Positions 37,401 through 52,400 of a stretch of DNA of 64,000 bases are shown here, in pieces. The stretch comes from Omphiscola glabra (Eukaryota > Mollusca > Gastropoda > Lymnaeidae), in NCBI GenBank assembly GCA_964017045.1, contig OZ024796.1, positions 1,265,637 through 1,329,636 of the forward strand, in the 5' to 3' direction. Within the stretch, counting starts at the first letter, position 1. Each line of letters begins with the position of its first letter. The notes beneath the pieces are model-generated. The model was not told where the DNA came from, searched no databases, and saw only the letters and a program-made list of their open reading frames with translations. A program made the translations under genes and the position numbers.

Positions 37401-40400
37401 CATCCCTGAGCCTCTGTGGATCTTCATAGTACAGCTCACGTGCCAAAATGTGGAGGAGCCTTGCCTCATCCTTCTGGGCGAGGACTATAGGCGTGTCTGA
37501 TAGGAAGACCCCGCGGGGTATCATGGATAAAATCCTTGCCTTGAAAACATCATCCGTCGTTGATAGTGATGTGCTCGCCGTACTTGGCGCCTTGAAAATG
37601 TACAGGTGTCAAATTAATCATTTTAGGTAATAATTGTCTGCTATATACGGGACTTCTGTGCCTTCAAAATGGACAGGGATCAACATTTTACAAAGGAATA
37701 ATATATAATAAGATTATATATGTAAGATTCAGATACACATTTACACATATTATTAAAAACCGTGATAAGGGAACAGGTAATTTTCTATAATTAAAACAGG
37801 GCTATACATACTAAGACTGTACTATACAACTGAATACAACTTGAGAAACTATAGTCACGAGCCTTGCACTAGTGTCAATGGTGTTATATTAGTCTTCGTC
37901 AATAATATAAAAATATTGCACTTATAAAACAATACAATCAAATAACAACGAATCAAAATTTACGATTTTCAGTGTTTCTCAATTCCTCGAAATGTGTTTT
38001 TGTTTAATTTTTGACCCCCTCCCCCCCCCCCCAATAGCCATGGACTTCCAAAAAATTATCATAAATGTTTGTCACATAAAATATGACATATTCCTGACCA
38101 CCCCACCCCCGGACCTCCACCCTGGTAAGTGACATCATTTACGTTTGGTTCCAAAGACAACCCGCAAAACCAAAGCGTACCAGATAGCTTTGAGGCGTGT
38201 ACACAACAGGTTTAGTCAGGTATCCCGACTCATAGCCTCTCTTTCCTCCAATACCATTTTGTCTGCTTTCGGTCAGGAATCCATCACCTTGTGCGTAGCG
38301 CTGGGTCCACGCTTCTGGCTCAAAGACTGTGGACATCTGTGGAGACAGAGTGACATTTTTAGTTGATGCTTAACTTTTTTAAAAATTATTATATTTTTAG
38401 TTAATACTTAACTATTTTTTTATTTATTATATTTGAAATGAGGGGTTCTTCAAATTTTCCTTTTAAAAAGCGCAATGACATTTATAGTGAGCTTGTGAGA
38501 AAACCGCCATAAAATCAAAGTAGATAAATAATTGAAACGAGATACGGTAACCTGATAAAGAAAAGATCCAAGAAAACAATTTATGTGTCATCAAGGAACC
38601 TTTATCGGCGAATAAAGGCTAACACAAAAATAAAAATTAATTCGTAGCAGAAATGTTGTATCTGAGATATTGAATCCGTAAGGACAACATGAGGAATGGG
38701 GTAGTACATTATTAAGTTAGAGAGTTAATACAGGCGAAGGGTGGAGGAAATTTAAGTTCATGGCGATGGGTTGAACAAATATGAAGTGGCAGAGAAAAAA
38801 ATCTAAAATGTGGAGCTGAACATGATATTCATGACATTTGGTTTCAAGATCACATAGGTGTATATCAGTTTATTCTCCACACTGGTGGGCATGTTGGTAG
38901 AAGAAACAATGGCGGTAATTGTAAAATTACTTGTGCCCTTTTGGTTGCTTCTATTCAAGTGTTTTGAGATAGGACATTGTTTACATTGCGTAATATTTTG
39001 AGGGTGTACAATGCACCTGTCGGAAAGACGCCGACCCGTCTCGCCCAGATATGACAAATGGCAGCATGTACAATGGCGTAGATAGCATTGCAGCGTGTGC
39101 AAAGGAAACTATCTCTTATTCCAAAATAAGCCAGTGGTGCATGTATGAGGGTTGACGGGTGGGGTGGGTGATGGCATTCTGTCACCACCTTAAATATGGT
39201 ATAGTTTCATAATGTGACACCCGTCTGTCAGGGCGTACCTGTTGATTTTTAATTCTGTTTCCCTCTATGGGCGCCAGTGTTGGATACCTTGAAGAAATAT
39301 CTTTAGAATCTGGTCTCTTGGTGATGTACACATGGCGAGCTGTGTTGACCTTGGCGTGAAACGGATCCTGTTGAAAATTAGAGTTACACCAGGTAAGTGT
39401 ACATCAAGTAAATCTATATTGGGCTTTTAAAAAATAATTGTTTAGAGTTTGTTTTCGGTGTGTGTGTGTGTGGGAGTGGTGTTTGCAAATCATGAAGTTT
39501 CAGCTTTTAGCAAGGTATGTGTAACAATCAAGGCTAGAGTATTTCTAATGTTGATTAATAGCAATATCAATGTTGTTTTTAAATATGTTAAGTAATTCCC
39601 AACGTCATGTGGTCACGCCGCGTCATGTGGTCACGTCACGCCATGTGGTCACGCCACGTCATGTGGTCACGTCACGTCATGTGGTAACGTCACGCCATGT
39701 GGTCACGCCACGTCATGTGGCTACGCCACGGTCCGGTATAATATTACAATCAAGAGTCGGAGACGTGTCTGAAGTCTACATTCAAAAGCATTAAATCAAC
39801 AAAGCAGACACACCCAGAGTGAGAACATTATGTAGTAAAGTGGCGAATATATCATACGACGGTGCCATGGATGGGTGCAATCACATGACCTTCAGCTCCA
39901 GCGCTTCGTTGGCAGATATAAATTAATCGAGGACATTATTTTCGAGGCGACCACGTTCAGTCTTCCAACCACGTGACCCCGATCATTGACTGTATGGATT
40001 TTTTTTATGAGTTATGCATTGGGAATTGGACGAGAGAAGAGAGACAGCAAGAAGGTGAGAGAGGGAGAGAAAGAGAGAGAGACACAGGGGGGTAGAGAGG
40101 GATAGAGTATCAGAGAGAAAGGGGGAGAGAGACAGAAAGAGTGGGAGAAAGAAAGAGGAGAGATATAAAATGAGCAGAAAGGAGCGAGAGATAAAGTGAG
40201 ATAGAAAGAGGGGGTGTGCGAGAAAGAAGGAGAGAAAGATGAATAGCGAGTGATACATATATATATTTATACATATTATGGTATTATATATCTATATATA
40301 TATAGATAGAGAGAACATCATAGAGAAAGAGATCGCAGGTGTAATAGTTTGTGCGAGAGTTACGTAGAAATTTGTGAATTAGATAGAGGAAGAAAGGGTG

Positions 40401-43400
40401 ATAAGAAATAGTCATAAAACGAGTTGGTGATATTATGAAATTTAAGGAGAAAGAGGGAGATAAAGAGAGAGGGAGGTAAAGAGAGAGGGAGATAAAGAGA
40501 GGGAGGTAAAAAGGGGGGGGGATGTTTCTTTTCCCAGTAAATTTAAGTTCTCAATGCTTAATAGCGTTTCGAAGTATTTCTGGTAGCATTCAATAAACGT
40601 ATATGTCACGTAAAAGGCACGTACAAATCAGGTACAAGTCACGTACAAGTCACATACAAGTCACGTACAAATCAGGTACAAGTGACGTACAAGTCACATA
40701 CAAGTCACGTACTAATCAGGTACAAGTGACGTACAAGTCACGTACTAATCAGGTACAAGTCACATACAAGTCACGTACAAATCAGGTACAAGTGACGTAC
40801 AAGTCACATACAAGTCACGTACAAATCAGGTACAAGTCACGTACAAGCAGTGTTTTTTTCAGACATTTACCACCCCCCCCTGAGGGGGGGTGTTCAAACT
40901 TTCGGGGGGGGGGGTGTCTGTGTCATTTGCCAATGGCAAGAGGCATAGCTAAGGGGTGGCAGATAGGGCATATGTTATGGAATGGTTGGGCGAATACACA
41001 TTTGTTTTGTTTTATTTAATTAATGTATGTCGATTTTTAAGTTCATGATTATGTTTGTTAAATTGTATGTACAGCGTGGTGAGACCTGCCCTAGGTTGGG
41101 GTACTACGCTATAAAAACTTCTCATAATAATAATAATATGTCCCGGGGCGCTAGACTAGCTGGGGAGTATTTGATGGTTGAAAATAATTAGTGTCAAGTT
41201 GAGGGGGGCGTAAAAATGAATCTTTTCCCCCTGACGCCAAACACTGTAGATACGCCCCTGCTAGTGGCATCAAAATAGGGGGGATAGGGTGGTCCACCGA
41301 GGTGTAACTTTTCCTTATATGCAGGTGTGGCATTTTCGTGTGCAGAGTTTGTATCGTGCAAGTAAGGGCAGCAAGAATATTTGCACGCCCAAGGTGGCAC
41401 TAATAGTTGCTGCGCCACTAGGTAGTGGCTCTATCGATACCGAAATTGGTGATCATTTTCATCGGGAAGTAGGGCGGAAATTGAGAGCACCTATGAATCT
41501 CGCTTGGTGGAGGGGTCAAGGGGTTTATTTTTGAGTAAACTTAAATTCAATGTTTCTATTATAGTTTCTGAACGGGGAAGGACAATTAAAAGGTTTTGTG
41601 GGAGGCATTATGGCGTCCAGTGCCATACATAAACTGTCTTCACACCATTTGTGGTGTGCCCCAGGGTAATCATTTGGCACAAGCTGAACCACTGATCAGT
41701 GTAGGTGAAGGGGGTGCAGAAAATTAAGGTGCTAATGTCGGCCAAACTCAAAATGCAGGGGTGCATATTTGAATTTGTTGTTTCTTTCAAACAATTTTGA
41801 GGTTGAATTTCAAACTTTCGGATGAGTGCCAAAATGAGCAAAAATAATGATCAAAGTCATCTTAAATTGCGCACCAGCAGGACGTTAACTATATTCATTT
41901 TAGTTGAGTCACTCTTGATTGAGTGTACTATTTTTTTCCCTAGCTTAATATCGCTTTTTAAATCTTTATAGTTCCCAGAAAAGTTTTGATAAATTAAAAA
42001 TACAAGAATGCATTTTATCACATATCTGCATTTAGTTTTGTAACATTCTACACCTAATTGGAGAGCAACGGAAGAGATTCTAGTTAAAAAGTTAGGTGTC
42101 ACTTAACCTTAGAACCATCGTGTGCACCCAGCAACCCCTACCATGCAGGGTGCCTCGGATATTTTAGGGGTTTACAGATGTGATGAGGATAATTTCTTAA
42201 TTATCATCTATCATGCTTAACCAGATGTGTTATGTTACTAAAAAATAGTAATGTGGCTTTCATTTTTTATTTACATTATGGGGGGGGGGGGGTGCGGCGA
42301 GCTACGGTACTTAATTATTAAATGAATTTTGACAAAAAATATTTTTTTTTATAAATTAATTAAAACGGGTTCAATCTCTCAAAAGCACTGCAAACATTAT
42401 TTTATATGCTGAACGCAAAGGGAAATAAAACAACAACTATGTTATAATATTTAGACGAACTTTTCTAAATATTTCCACATTTTACCAAAAAGAAAACTAA
42501 CAAAAACCTTAATTAGAAAGGTCTACACATTTTTATGGGTTTTGAAAACTTGTCATTTTTATAAATTGCATATGAACGGCATAACTATTTTAAGAAGACG
42601 TGAGTTGTTTACAAAAGACATTGTATATTTATTAGTGCGTGATTTTATCTAAGGAAGATCGTATGCAAATAAAGTATATATTTCCCAATATTCAGTTGAT
42701 TGAACTGTTTATTTGTAATTTCAAAATACTTTAACCTTTTTTTTCGATAAATTTACAAATGGCCTCGTAATATACTTTAAAACACGTTTTTACCCAATCC
42801 ACAGAATTTATTTTAAATTAAACAAATTAGGAATAAGAATCTTTTCTAAAATTAATATCAACAAATTTTTTAAAAAGAATTGTCAATCGAGATGCTAATT
42901 CACAAAAAACTTTTTGAGCTTAAATTTAATTAAAAAAAAAAAAAAGCTTTCTGTTGGATTACCATCTAGAAAATTTTTTAATTTTTTAAAATAATTCGCG
43001 CACAAAGGTGGGGCATAATAAATATAGGCTCTGTATATTTTTAACCGCTGTTATGCCGGAAAAATTGTTACAAAACTAGCACATTAAAAGAAAACGCAAA
43101 CGCTTTCGATATAATAATTGATGACATGTGCACTCTTAGTATGCGCCTTTCCTTTCTTAATTTTTAAAACAGTATCTCCTTGTTTAAAATTTCCATTTTA
43201 TGTAACTCAACACATGGAATCGATTACATTTATTTATTTTTTAAAGCTTAATCCCATCCTACAATTTATAATTAACACCTATCCCTACTTTAAAGTCATG
43301 CTTTTATGATGAAATAATAATTTGAAAATAGATTTCGCATCTTTGATACTTAGCAAGAACTATTATTAAAATTGTAGACCTTTATATTGATGTAAAGATA

Positions 43401-46400
43401 ATTAAATACAGTGGTATTAAACTTTTTAAACTTGTGAAGTTGCAACAAATAAATGAATAACAATACCGATATCTTATGCGAACTACGGGAAGTAAGACAT
43501 CGGCTTATAATCTGGTGCGGCCAGTGCGATATTTATAATAGAATACTATACGCCTTTAACAAGACTAGCCTTAAATACACCTATACCTCGCTATACGGCC
43601 GCTCTTTATACGGCATTTCGCTATAACGGCCTTTTAAAAGTATGGCACTTTTTCGGTTTACGGCCCACGATGTTTCATTATACGGCCAATAGATATCCTC
43701 TCTTTAGTTTCAACTTCTCCCCTTAGACGGCTCTGCTTTAGTAGTCTGCCTTATTTCCTGTGCTATCCCACCTTATTCATATCCTGTGCTATCCCACCTT
43801 ATTCATATCCTGTGACTCAGTAAGTTGACGTGTTTGTTCCTGTTTCTTTTCTGGTTGGGTTTTGTTTCTGTTTTGTTTGTTTGGATTAATTGGTGAATTG
43901 TAAGCAAGGCGAAGCAGACAACTTTGCACCAATATTTTCAACTGGGTCAATCCACAACAGCGGAAAGTGAGGATGGCAGATGATTGTTCTTGTTAATGTT
44001 CATCAGATTATAAAGTTTCTAAACATTTTATTTTATGTATAAATATGTGCATATGATTTCTTTTGTTTTTTAATTTATGTTTATTTTTTAAATTTCTTTT
44101 TACTAGTACAATGTTTTGTACTTTTATTTTTATAGGAAATGAAAAGAATAAAATGATTTATGAACTAACCACTATATTATTTTATACAAAAATTGTAACA
44201 GATCCAATTAAATTTGTATGGGTTTATATCAAAATTATTGATTCATTATACGGCTTTTCGCTTTACAGCCAACTTTTCCGGAACGTATCTAGGCCGTAAA
44301 GCATAATATGGGTGTATACAGATCAACAAATATATCGAGCGGAGCGATATTTCATAGATTCCACTAACTGTAATCGGTTAAAGGCACCAGAGACTAATCT
44401 TTTTAAACTTTAAAAAAAGACAATTTAGTCGTTTTTAAGAAAAATAAATATGTATAATCTTTATATTGTTGTATACATTTGGCTCGGGGGGGGGGGGCAC
44501 TTGAGATATGCCTGAAAGAAACCCTGCGTACAAGTCACCTACAAGTCACCTACAAGTCACATACAAGTGATTTAACAAATGGGGGGAAAACCTTTAAATT
44601 TGTACTAAGAAAGAAATATTATATATTTGGCTAAAGTAATATCATAAAAAAAAAGCCCCAAATAATCGGTATGCCATTTTCTTCTAAAAACTCGATACAT
44701 TTCATTTTATCAACAAATTTCGCGGAAAAAATTTTTCTAGGATTTTGTTTTATTTTTAAGATTTTTTTTTGTATTGTCCTACCTTTCAAGGTTGGATTCC
44801 AAACTTGAATAATTACAAAGTATACTTGCGTTTCTGCAAGGATTTTTCACAAACTGTCTATTATGAAATGTAGGCGTTGATTCAGAAATGTTGCTCCACA
44901 AACTTTCGATTCACTGACAATCAATTAGCATTTTTTAAAAAAAGATCTATAAATTTAGCGTGTTAATGAAGGGGTTGACGGAGGGGTTGATGAAGGGGTT
45001 GGCAGAGGGGTCAGTCCATGACATACCTGGTATGGCTGGTTGTATCGCCTTGTGAAGTCTGTGAGCGCCCTGGGGTCCACGTTATTTGGCTTGTCTGAAA
45101 TGAGCGTGACCTTCTCATAGCGTGGCAAGTTCCCTCTGGAACCAATCATTGTTCAAGATGTGGATCACGTGTATGGTGTTTAGATATGTGAAAACAACAC
45201 ACACACACACATCACTTAACCAATTGTGGACATAACAGTTACATCTTACAAAAGAAAATTGTATTTATAAAATTACAAGAATATAGTCTAACTTTGCTAG
45301 TAGAATGCAGCCTAAACATGCAGGTATAATGTAGCCTAACTTTCCCAGTACGATGTAGCCTAACTTTGCCAGTACGATGTAGCCTAACTTTGCCAGTACG
45401 ATGTAGCCTAACTTTGCCAGTACGATGTAGCCTAACTTTGCCAGTACGATGTAGCCTAACTTTGCCAGTACGATGTAGCCTAACTTTGCCAGTACGATGT
45501 AGCCTAACTTTGCCAGTACGATGTAGACTAACTTTGCCAGTACGATGTAGCCTAACTTTGCCAGTACGATGTAGCCTAACTTTGCTCGCAGAATGTAGCT
45601 TAACTTTGCCAGTACAATGTAGCCTAACTTTTTCAGTAGAATAATATTTTGAAAGGTGTGTTTTAAGCCAGAAGGTATAAATGATTAAGCAAACAATTTA
45701 GTATATGTTGAAATAAACTGATTCCAAATAAATCATTTATTTCAATGAAAAACTCAAGTAAGAGTATTGCAATAATTGTTGTCTCTTTCGGGGCTCCTGT
45801 GAAGAGGCCCCTGTATCAGCTGCTCACTCTATGAGAACAACTGTATTAATCATTAATGCATACTTCTTTGGGGTTTAAAAAAATGTTAATTAGCCATATG
45901 ATCAACGCCTTATGTAAAACCAAGCCAACGGGACGCCATGTATGTCAACAGAAATGTAATTATCATATGAGATTTTTAATGAACTACTTGAAGTAAGATT
46001 GTTTCCACAATGATTTCGAGTCGATAAATAATTGAACCAATAATGTTTGTATCATAAAGTGCACGGAAAAATTTGTACCAATAACGTTTGTATCATAAAC
46101 GGTACGGACAAATTTGTAACAATAATGTTTGTATCATAAACGGTACGGACAAATTTGTACCAAAAATGTTTTTAATCATAAACGGTACGGACAAATTTGT
46201 ACCAAAAATGTTTTTAATCATAAAAGGTACCGACATATTTGTACCAATAATGTTTGTATCATATACCGATATATTTCAGATGGTTTAAGGAAAACGATCT
46301 TTAAAACCAGCACACCCAAAAGATAAGAGGACATCTTTTTTTTCAAAGCAAAAACGTTTGCTAAATGTGTCACCGTTTTATTTATTCTTAAAATTGCGTC

Positions 46401-49400
46401 CTTGTTGCATGTTAATAGGACAAGTCTTGTTGTATGTTAATAGGACAAGTCTTTGTTGTATGTTAATATGACAAGTCTTTGCTGTATGTTAATAGGACAA
46501 GTCTTTGTTGCATGTAAATAGGGCAAGTCTTTGTTGTATGTTACAAGGACAAGTCTTTGTTGTATGTTAATAGGACAAGTCTTTGTTGTATGTTAATAGG
46601 ACAAGTCTTTGTTGTATGTTAATAGGACAAGTCTTTGTTGTATGTTAATAGGACAAGTCTTTGTTGTATGTTAATAGGACAAGTCTTTGTTGCATGTTAA
46701 TAGGACAAGTCTTTGTTGTATGTTAATAGGACAAGTCTTTGTTGTATGTTAATAGGACAAGTCTTTGTTGTATGTTAATAGGACAAGTCTTTGTTGTATG
46801 TTAATAGGACAAGTCTTTGTTGTATGTTAATAGGACAAGTCTTTGTTGCATGTTAATAGGACAAGTCTTTGTTGTATGTTAATAGGACAAGTCTTTGTTG
46901 TATGTTAATAGGACAAGTCTTTGTTGTATGTTAATAGGACAAGTCTTTGTTGTATGTTAATAGGACAAGTCTTTGTTGTATGTTAATAGGGCAAGTCTTG
47001 TTGTATGTTAATAGGACAAGTCTTTGTGTGTGTTAATAGGACAAGTCTTTGTTGTATGTTAATAGGACAAGTCTTTGTGTGTGCTATAGGACAAGCCTTT
47101 GTTGTATGTTAACAGGGCCTATGAAAGTGCGGGGCCCATTGCGGCCGCATAGGTGGCAGCGGCCTAACCCGGCCCTGTTAATAGGGCATCTTTATAATTT
47201 TATGGAATGATTATTAAATTTGCACCGTGTTCAAACTGTCAGGGGATTTAATTTTACTAGAGGCATGTACTCCCTTTTGTATAAGGTTACTTCCCCTGTC
47301 TCATATGGAACTTTATAAGTTCCATGAACTTTACAAGTTTGAAATCGAACCGTGGTAATTTGCTGTAATGTAAAATTACATAATCTACACATACATTGAG
47401 ATTGCAGTTTTTAAAGTCAAGTTTGACAATTCTTGTAAAAATACAACGTTAAAAGAGGTTTTACGGGGGGGGGGGGGGGGGGGGGGGAAGGAATATGGGG
47501 GATGGGGGTTATTCGACGAAATCCTAGACAGACTCCATTTAAACTTCAGGTAAACCCACCCACCCACAAAGTATTCTCACTGGACCCAACCACTCACAAC
47601 ATATTCTCACTGGACCCACCCACCCACAAAGAAATCTTACTGGACCCACCCACCCACAAAGTATTCTCACTGGACCCACGCACCCACAAAGTATTCCCAC
47701 TGGACCCACCCAACCACAAAGTATTCTCACTGGACCCACGCACCCACAAAGTATTCCCACTGGACCCACCCACCCATAAAGCAATCTCACTGGAACAATC
47801 GTTTCTACAACATTTACATTTCAGTGCGTTCACTAATGTAAATTGAACCTGTAAATATAAACCGAGCTTGTAAACTGAGTCAATTCCATGCTAGTTGACT
47901 GGAGTTTAAATCCCATGCTAGTTGACTGGAGTTTAAATCCCATGCTAGTTGACTGGAGTTTAAATCCCATGCAAAATCCGAAACAAGCAAAAAAAACACC
48001 ACCAGCCCGGATGGATGGATCTCTTTGACCTTTGGATGGCAAATAATCTAAGAGATGGATCTCTTTGACCTTTGGATGGCAACTCATCTAAGAGATGGAT
48101 CTCTTTGACCTTTGGATGGCAACTCATCTAAGAGATGGGTCTCTTTGACCTTTGGACGGCAACTCATCTAAGAGATGGGTCTCTTTGACCTTTGGATGGC
48201 AACTCATCTAAGAGATGGGTCTCTTTGACCTTTGGATGGCAACTCATCTAAGAGATGGGTCTCTTTGACCTTTGGATGGCAACTCATCTAAGAGATGGGT
48301 CTCTTTAACCTTTGGATGGCAACTCATCTAAGAGATGGGTCTCTTTGACCTTTGGATGGCAACTCATCTAAGAGATGGGTCTCTTTGACCTTTGGATGGC
48401 AACTCATCTAAGAGATGGGTCTCTTTGACCTTTGGATGGCAACTCATCTAAGAGATGGGTCTCTTTAACCTTTGGATGGCAACTCATCTAAGAGATGGGT
48501 CTCTTTAACCTTTGGATGGCAACTCATTTAAGAGATGGGTCTCTTTAACCTTTGGATGGCAACTCATCTAAGAGATGGGTCTCTTTGACCCTTGGATGGC
48601 AACTCATCTAAGAGATGGGTCTCTTTAACCTTTGGATGGCAACTCATCTAAGAGATGGGTCTCTTTAACCTTTGAATGGCAACACATCTAAGAGATGGGT
48701 CTCTTTAACCTTTGGATGGCAACTCATCTAAGAGATGGGTCTCTTTAACCTTTGGATGGCAACTCATCTAAGAGATGGGTCTCTTTAACCTTTGGATGGC
48801 AACTCATCTAAGAGATGGGTCTCTTTGACCCTTGGATGGCAACTCATCTAAGAGATTGGTCTCTTTAACCTTTGGATGGCAACTCATCTAAGAGATGGGT
48901 CTCTTTAACCTTTGGACGGCAACTCATCTAAGAGATGGGTCTCTTTAACCTTTGGATGGCAACTCATCTAAGAGATGGGTCTCTTTGACCCTTGGATGGC
49001 AACTCATCTAAGAGATGGGTCTCTTTGACCTTTGGATGGCAACTCATCTAAGAGATGGGTCTCTTTAACCTTTGGATGGCAACTCATCTAAGAGATGGGT
49101 CTCTTTGACCCTTGGATGGCAACTCATCTAAGAGATGGGTCTCTTTAACCTTTGGATGGCAACTCATCTAAGAGATGGGTCTCTTTGACCCTTGGATGGC
49201 AACTCATCTAAGAGATGGGTCTCTTTAACCTTTGGATGGCAACTCATCTAAGAGATGGGTCTCTTTGACCTTTGAATGGCAACTCATCTAAGAGATGGGT
49301 CTCTTTGACCTTTGGATGGCAACTCATCTAAGAGATGGGTCTCTTTAACCTTTGGATGGCAACTCATCTAAGAGATGGGTCTCTTTAACCTTTGGATGGC

Positions 49401-52400
49401 AACTCATCTAAGAGATGGGTCTCTTTAACCTTTGGATGGCAACTCATCTAAGAGATGGGTCTCTTTGACCTTTGGATGGCAACTCATCTAAGAGATGGGT
49501 CTTTTTGACCTTTGGATAGCAACTCATCTAAGAGATGGGTCTCTTTGACCTTTGGACGGCAACTCATCTAAGAGATGGGTCTCTTTGACCTTTGGATGGC
49601 AACTCATCTAAGAGATGGGTCTCTTTGACCTTTGGATGGCAACTCATCTAAGAGATAGGTCTCTTTGACCTTTGGATGGCAACTCATCTAAGAGATGGGT
49701 CTCTTTGACCTTTGGATGGCAACTCATCTAAGAGATGGGTCTCTTTGACCTTTGGATGGCAACTCATCTAAGAGATGGGTCTCTTTGACCTTTGGATGGC
49801 AACTCATCTAAGAGATGGGTCTCTTTGACCTTTGGATGGCAACTCATCTAAGAGATGGATCTCTTTGACCTTTGGATGGCAACTCATCTAAGAGATGGGT
49901 CTCTTTAACCTTTGGATGGCAACTCATCTAAGAGATGGGTCTCTTTAACCTTTGGATGGCAACTCATCTAAGAGATGGGTCTCTTTAACCTTTGAATGGC
50001 AACTCATCTAAGAGATGGGTCTCTTTAACCTTTGGATGGCAACTCATCTAAGAGATGGGTCTCTTTGACCCTTGGATGGCAACTCATCTAAGAGATGGGT
50101 CTCTTTAACCTTTGGATGGCAACTCATCTAAGAGATGGGTCTCTTTAACCTTTGAATGGCAACTCATCTAAGAGATGGGTCTCTTTAACCTTTGGATGGC
50201 AACTCATCTAAGAGATGGGTCTCTTTGACCCTTGGATGGCAACTCATCTAAGAGATGGGTCTCTTTAACCTTTGGATGGCAACTCATCTAAGAGATGGGT
50301 CTCTTTAACCTTTGAATGGCAACTCATCTAAGAGATGGGTCTCTTTGACCTTTGGATGGCAACTCATCTAAGAGATGGGTCTCTTTAACCTTTGGATGGC
50401 AACTCATCTAAGAGATGGGTCTCTTTAACCTTTGGATGGCAACTCATCTAAGAGATGGGTCTCTTTAACCTTTGGATGGCAACTCATCTAAGAGATGGGT
50501 CTCCCTTGGATGGCAACTCATCTAAGAGATGGGTCTCTTTAACCTTTGGATGGCAACTCATCTAAGAGATGGGTCTCTTTAACCTTTGGATGGCAACTCA
50601 TCTAAGAGATGGGTCTCTTTAACCTTTGAATGGCAACTCATCTAAGAGATGGGTCTCTTTGACCTTTGGATGGCAACTCATCTAAGAGATGGGTCTCTTT
50701 AACCTTTGGATGGCAACTCATCTAAGAGATGGGTCTCTTTAACCTTTGGATGGCAACTCATCTAAGAGATGGGTCTCTTTAACCTTTGGATGGCAACTCA
50801 TCTAAGAGATGGGTCTCTTTAACCTTTGGATGGCAACTCATCTAAGAGATGGGTCTCTTTGACCCTTGGATGGCAACTCATCTAAGAGATGGGTCTCTTT
50901 AACCTTTGGATGGCAACTCATCTAAGAGATGGGTCTCTTTAACCTTTGAATGGCAACTCATCTAAGAGATGGGTCTCTTTGACCTTTGGATGGCAACTCA
51001 TCTAAGAGATGGGTCTCTTTAACCTTTGGATGGCAACTCATCTAAGAGATGGGTCTCTTTAACCTTTGGATGGCAACTCATCTAAGAGATGGGTCTCTTT
51101 AACCTTTGGATGGCAACTCATCTAAGAGATGGGTCTCTTTAACCTTTGGATGGCAACTCATCTAAGAGATGGGTCTCTTTAACCTTTGGATGGCAACTCA
51201 TCTAAGAGATGGGTCTCTTTAACCTTTGGATGGCAACTCATCTAAGAGATGGGTCTCTTTAACCTTTGGATGGCAACTCATCTAAGAGATGGGTCTCTTT
51301 AACCTTTGGATGGCAACTCATCTAAGAGATGGATATCTTTAACCTTTGGATGGCAACTCATCTAAGAGAAGGCAAACTCTGAAATCAAACCCGGAGACGG
51401 AGTCCCGTGGGCGGTATGAAAGTGGCACAATGAAAATTCCGAAACCTCCTGCGACGAGGAACATATAAAGAGCACAATGAGACACAAGAAACACTGCTTG
51501 TTATCAACCGTTGATTGGATGAAATACTGAGACACAAGGAACACTGCTGGCCATCAACTGATGATTGGATCAAATAGAGCGAGTGAGGCTGACGAATTGA
51601 ACAACCGATTTTAAACAAAATACAGCTCAGGTCAAGGCAAATAATCAAGTCGAATGAAATAATTATTAACCATTTTTTAAAACTGCGCACTCAGATTTAA
51701 TACATACTTTCATCCATGAGTCTATAATTTATGGATCGTCCAAAATACGTGCAAGGAGAACACAGTATCAAATACTTTCTCTTTTGAGCTTTCTCCCTTT
51801 GTAAGTTTTTAGTCGGTTGGGAGGGGGGGGGCACACAACCCTTTTTAAAAATAAATTTTATTTGTAGTTAAATAACAATTTTTTATAGTTTATAACATAT
51901 AAATCAATAATCTATTCTAGCATTTAATATCATAAACTTTCGATATAAAAGGTAAGATAGGAATAGAAAGGCTCACTAGATATCATTTACTATAATCGTT
52001 ACTTCAATACTTTGCATGGAGTTATTATCATAAATATTTACAGCAATCCCTTTCTTTTTGTCCTGGCCATCAAACCCCCAGCGTACCATCAACTCACTCG
52101 ACTGGTCGCTCTATGACAGTCATCAACCCCCAGTCCCCCCTCCCCCCGTACCATCAACTCACTCGACTGGTCGCTCTATGACAGTCATCAACCCCCAGTC
52201 CCCCCTCCCCCCGTACCATCAACTCACTCGAATTGTCGCTCTATGACAGTCATCAACCCCCAGTCCCCCCTCCCCCTGTACCATCAACTCACTCGACTGG
52301 TCGCTCTATGACAGTCATCAACCCCCAGTCCCCCCTCCCCCCGTACCATCAACTCACTCGACTGGTCGCTCTATGACAGTCATCATCCCCCAGTCCCCCC

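Larger units (their letters stand above)
40938..44525 (-). repeat. Long AT-rich dispersed repeat, copy D (inverted)
   Basis: Reverse-complement homologue of copy C: it starts (minus strand) CAGGGTTTCTTTCAGG at 44525 and ends near GAGGCATAGC at 40940. It carries two later insertions, a retroposon end at 40976-41135 and a pogo/Tigger-like element at 43578-44314. The other copies show the uninterrupted sequence at those points. No intact coding region. Confidence 0.7.
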
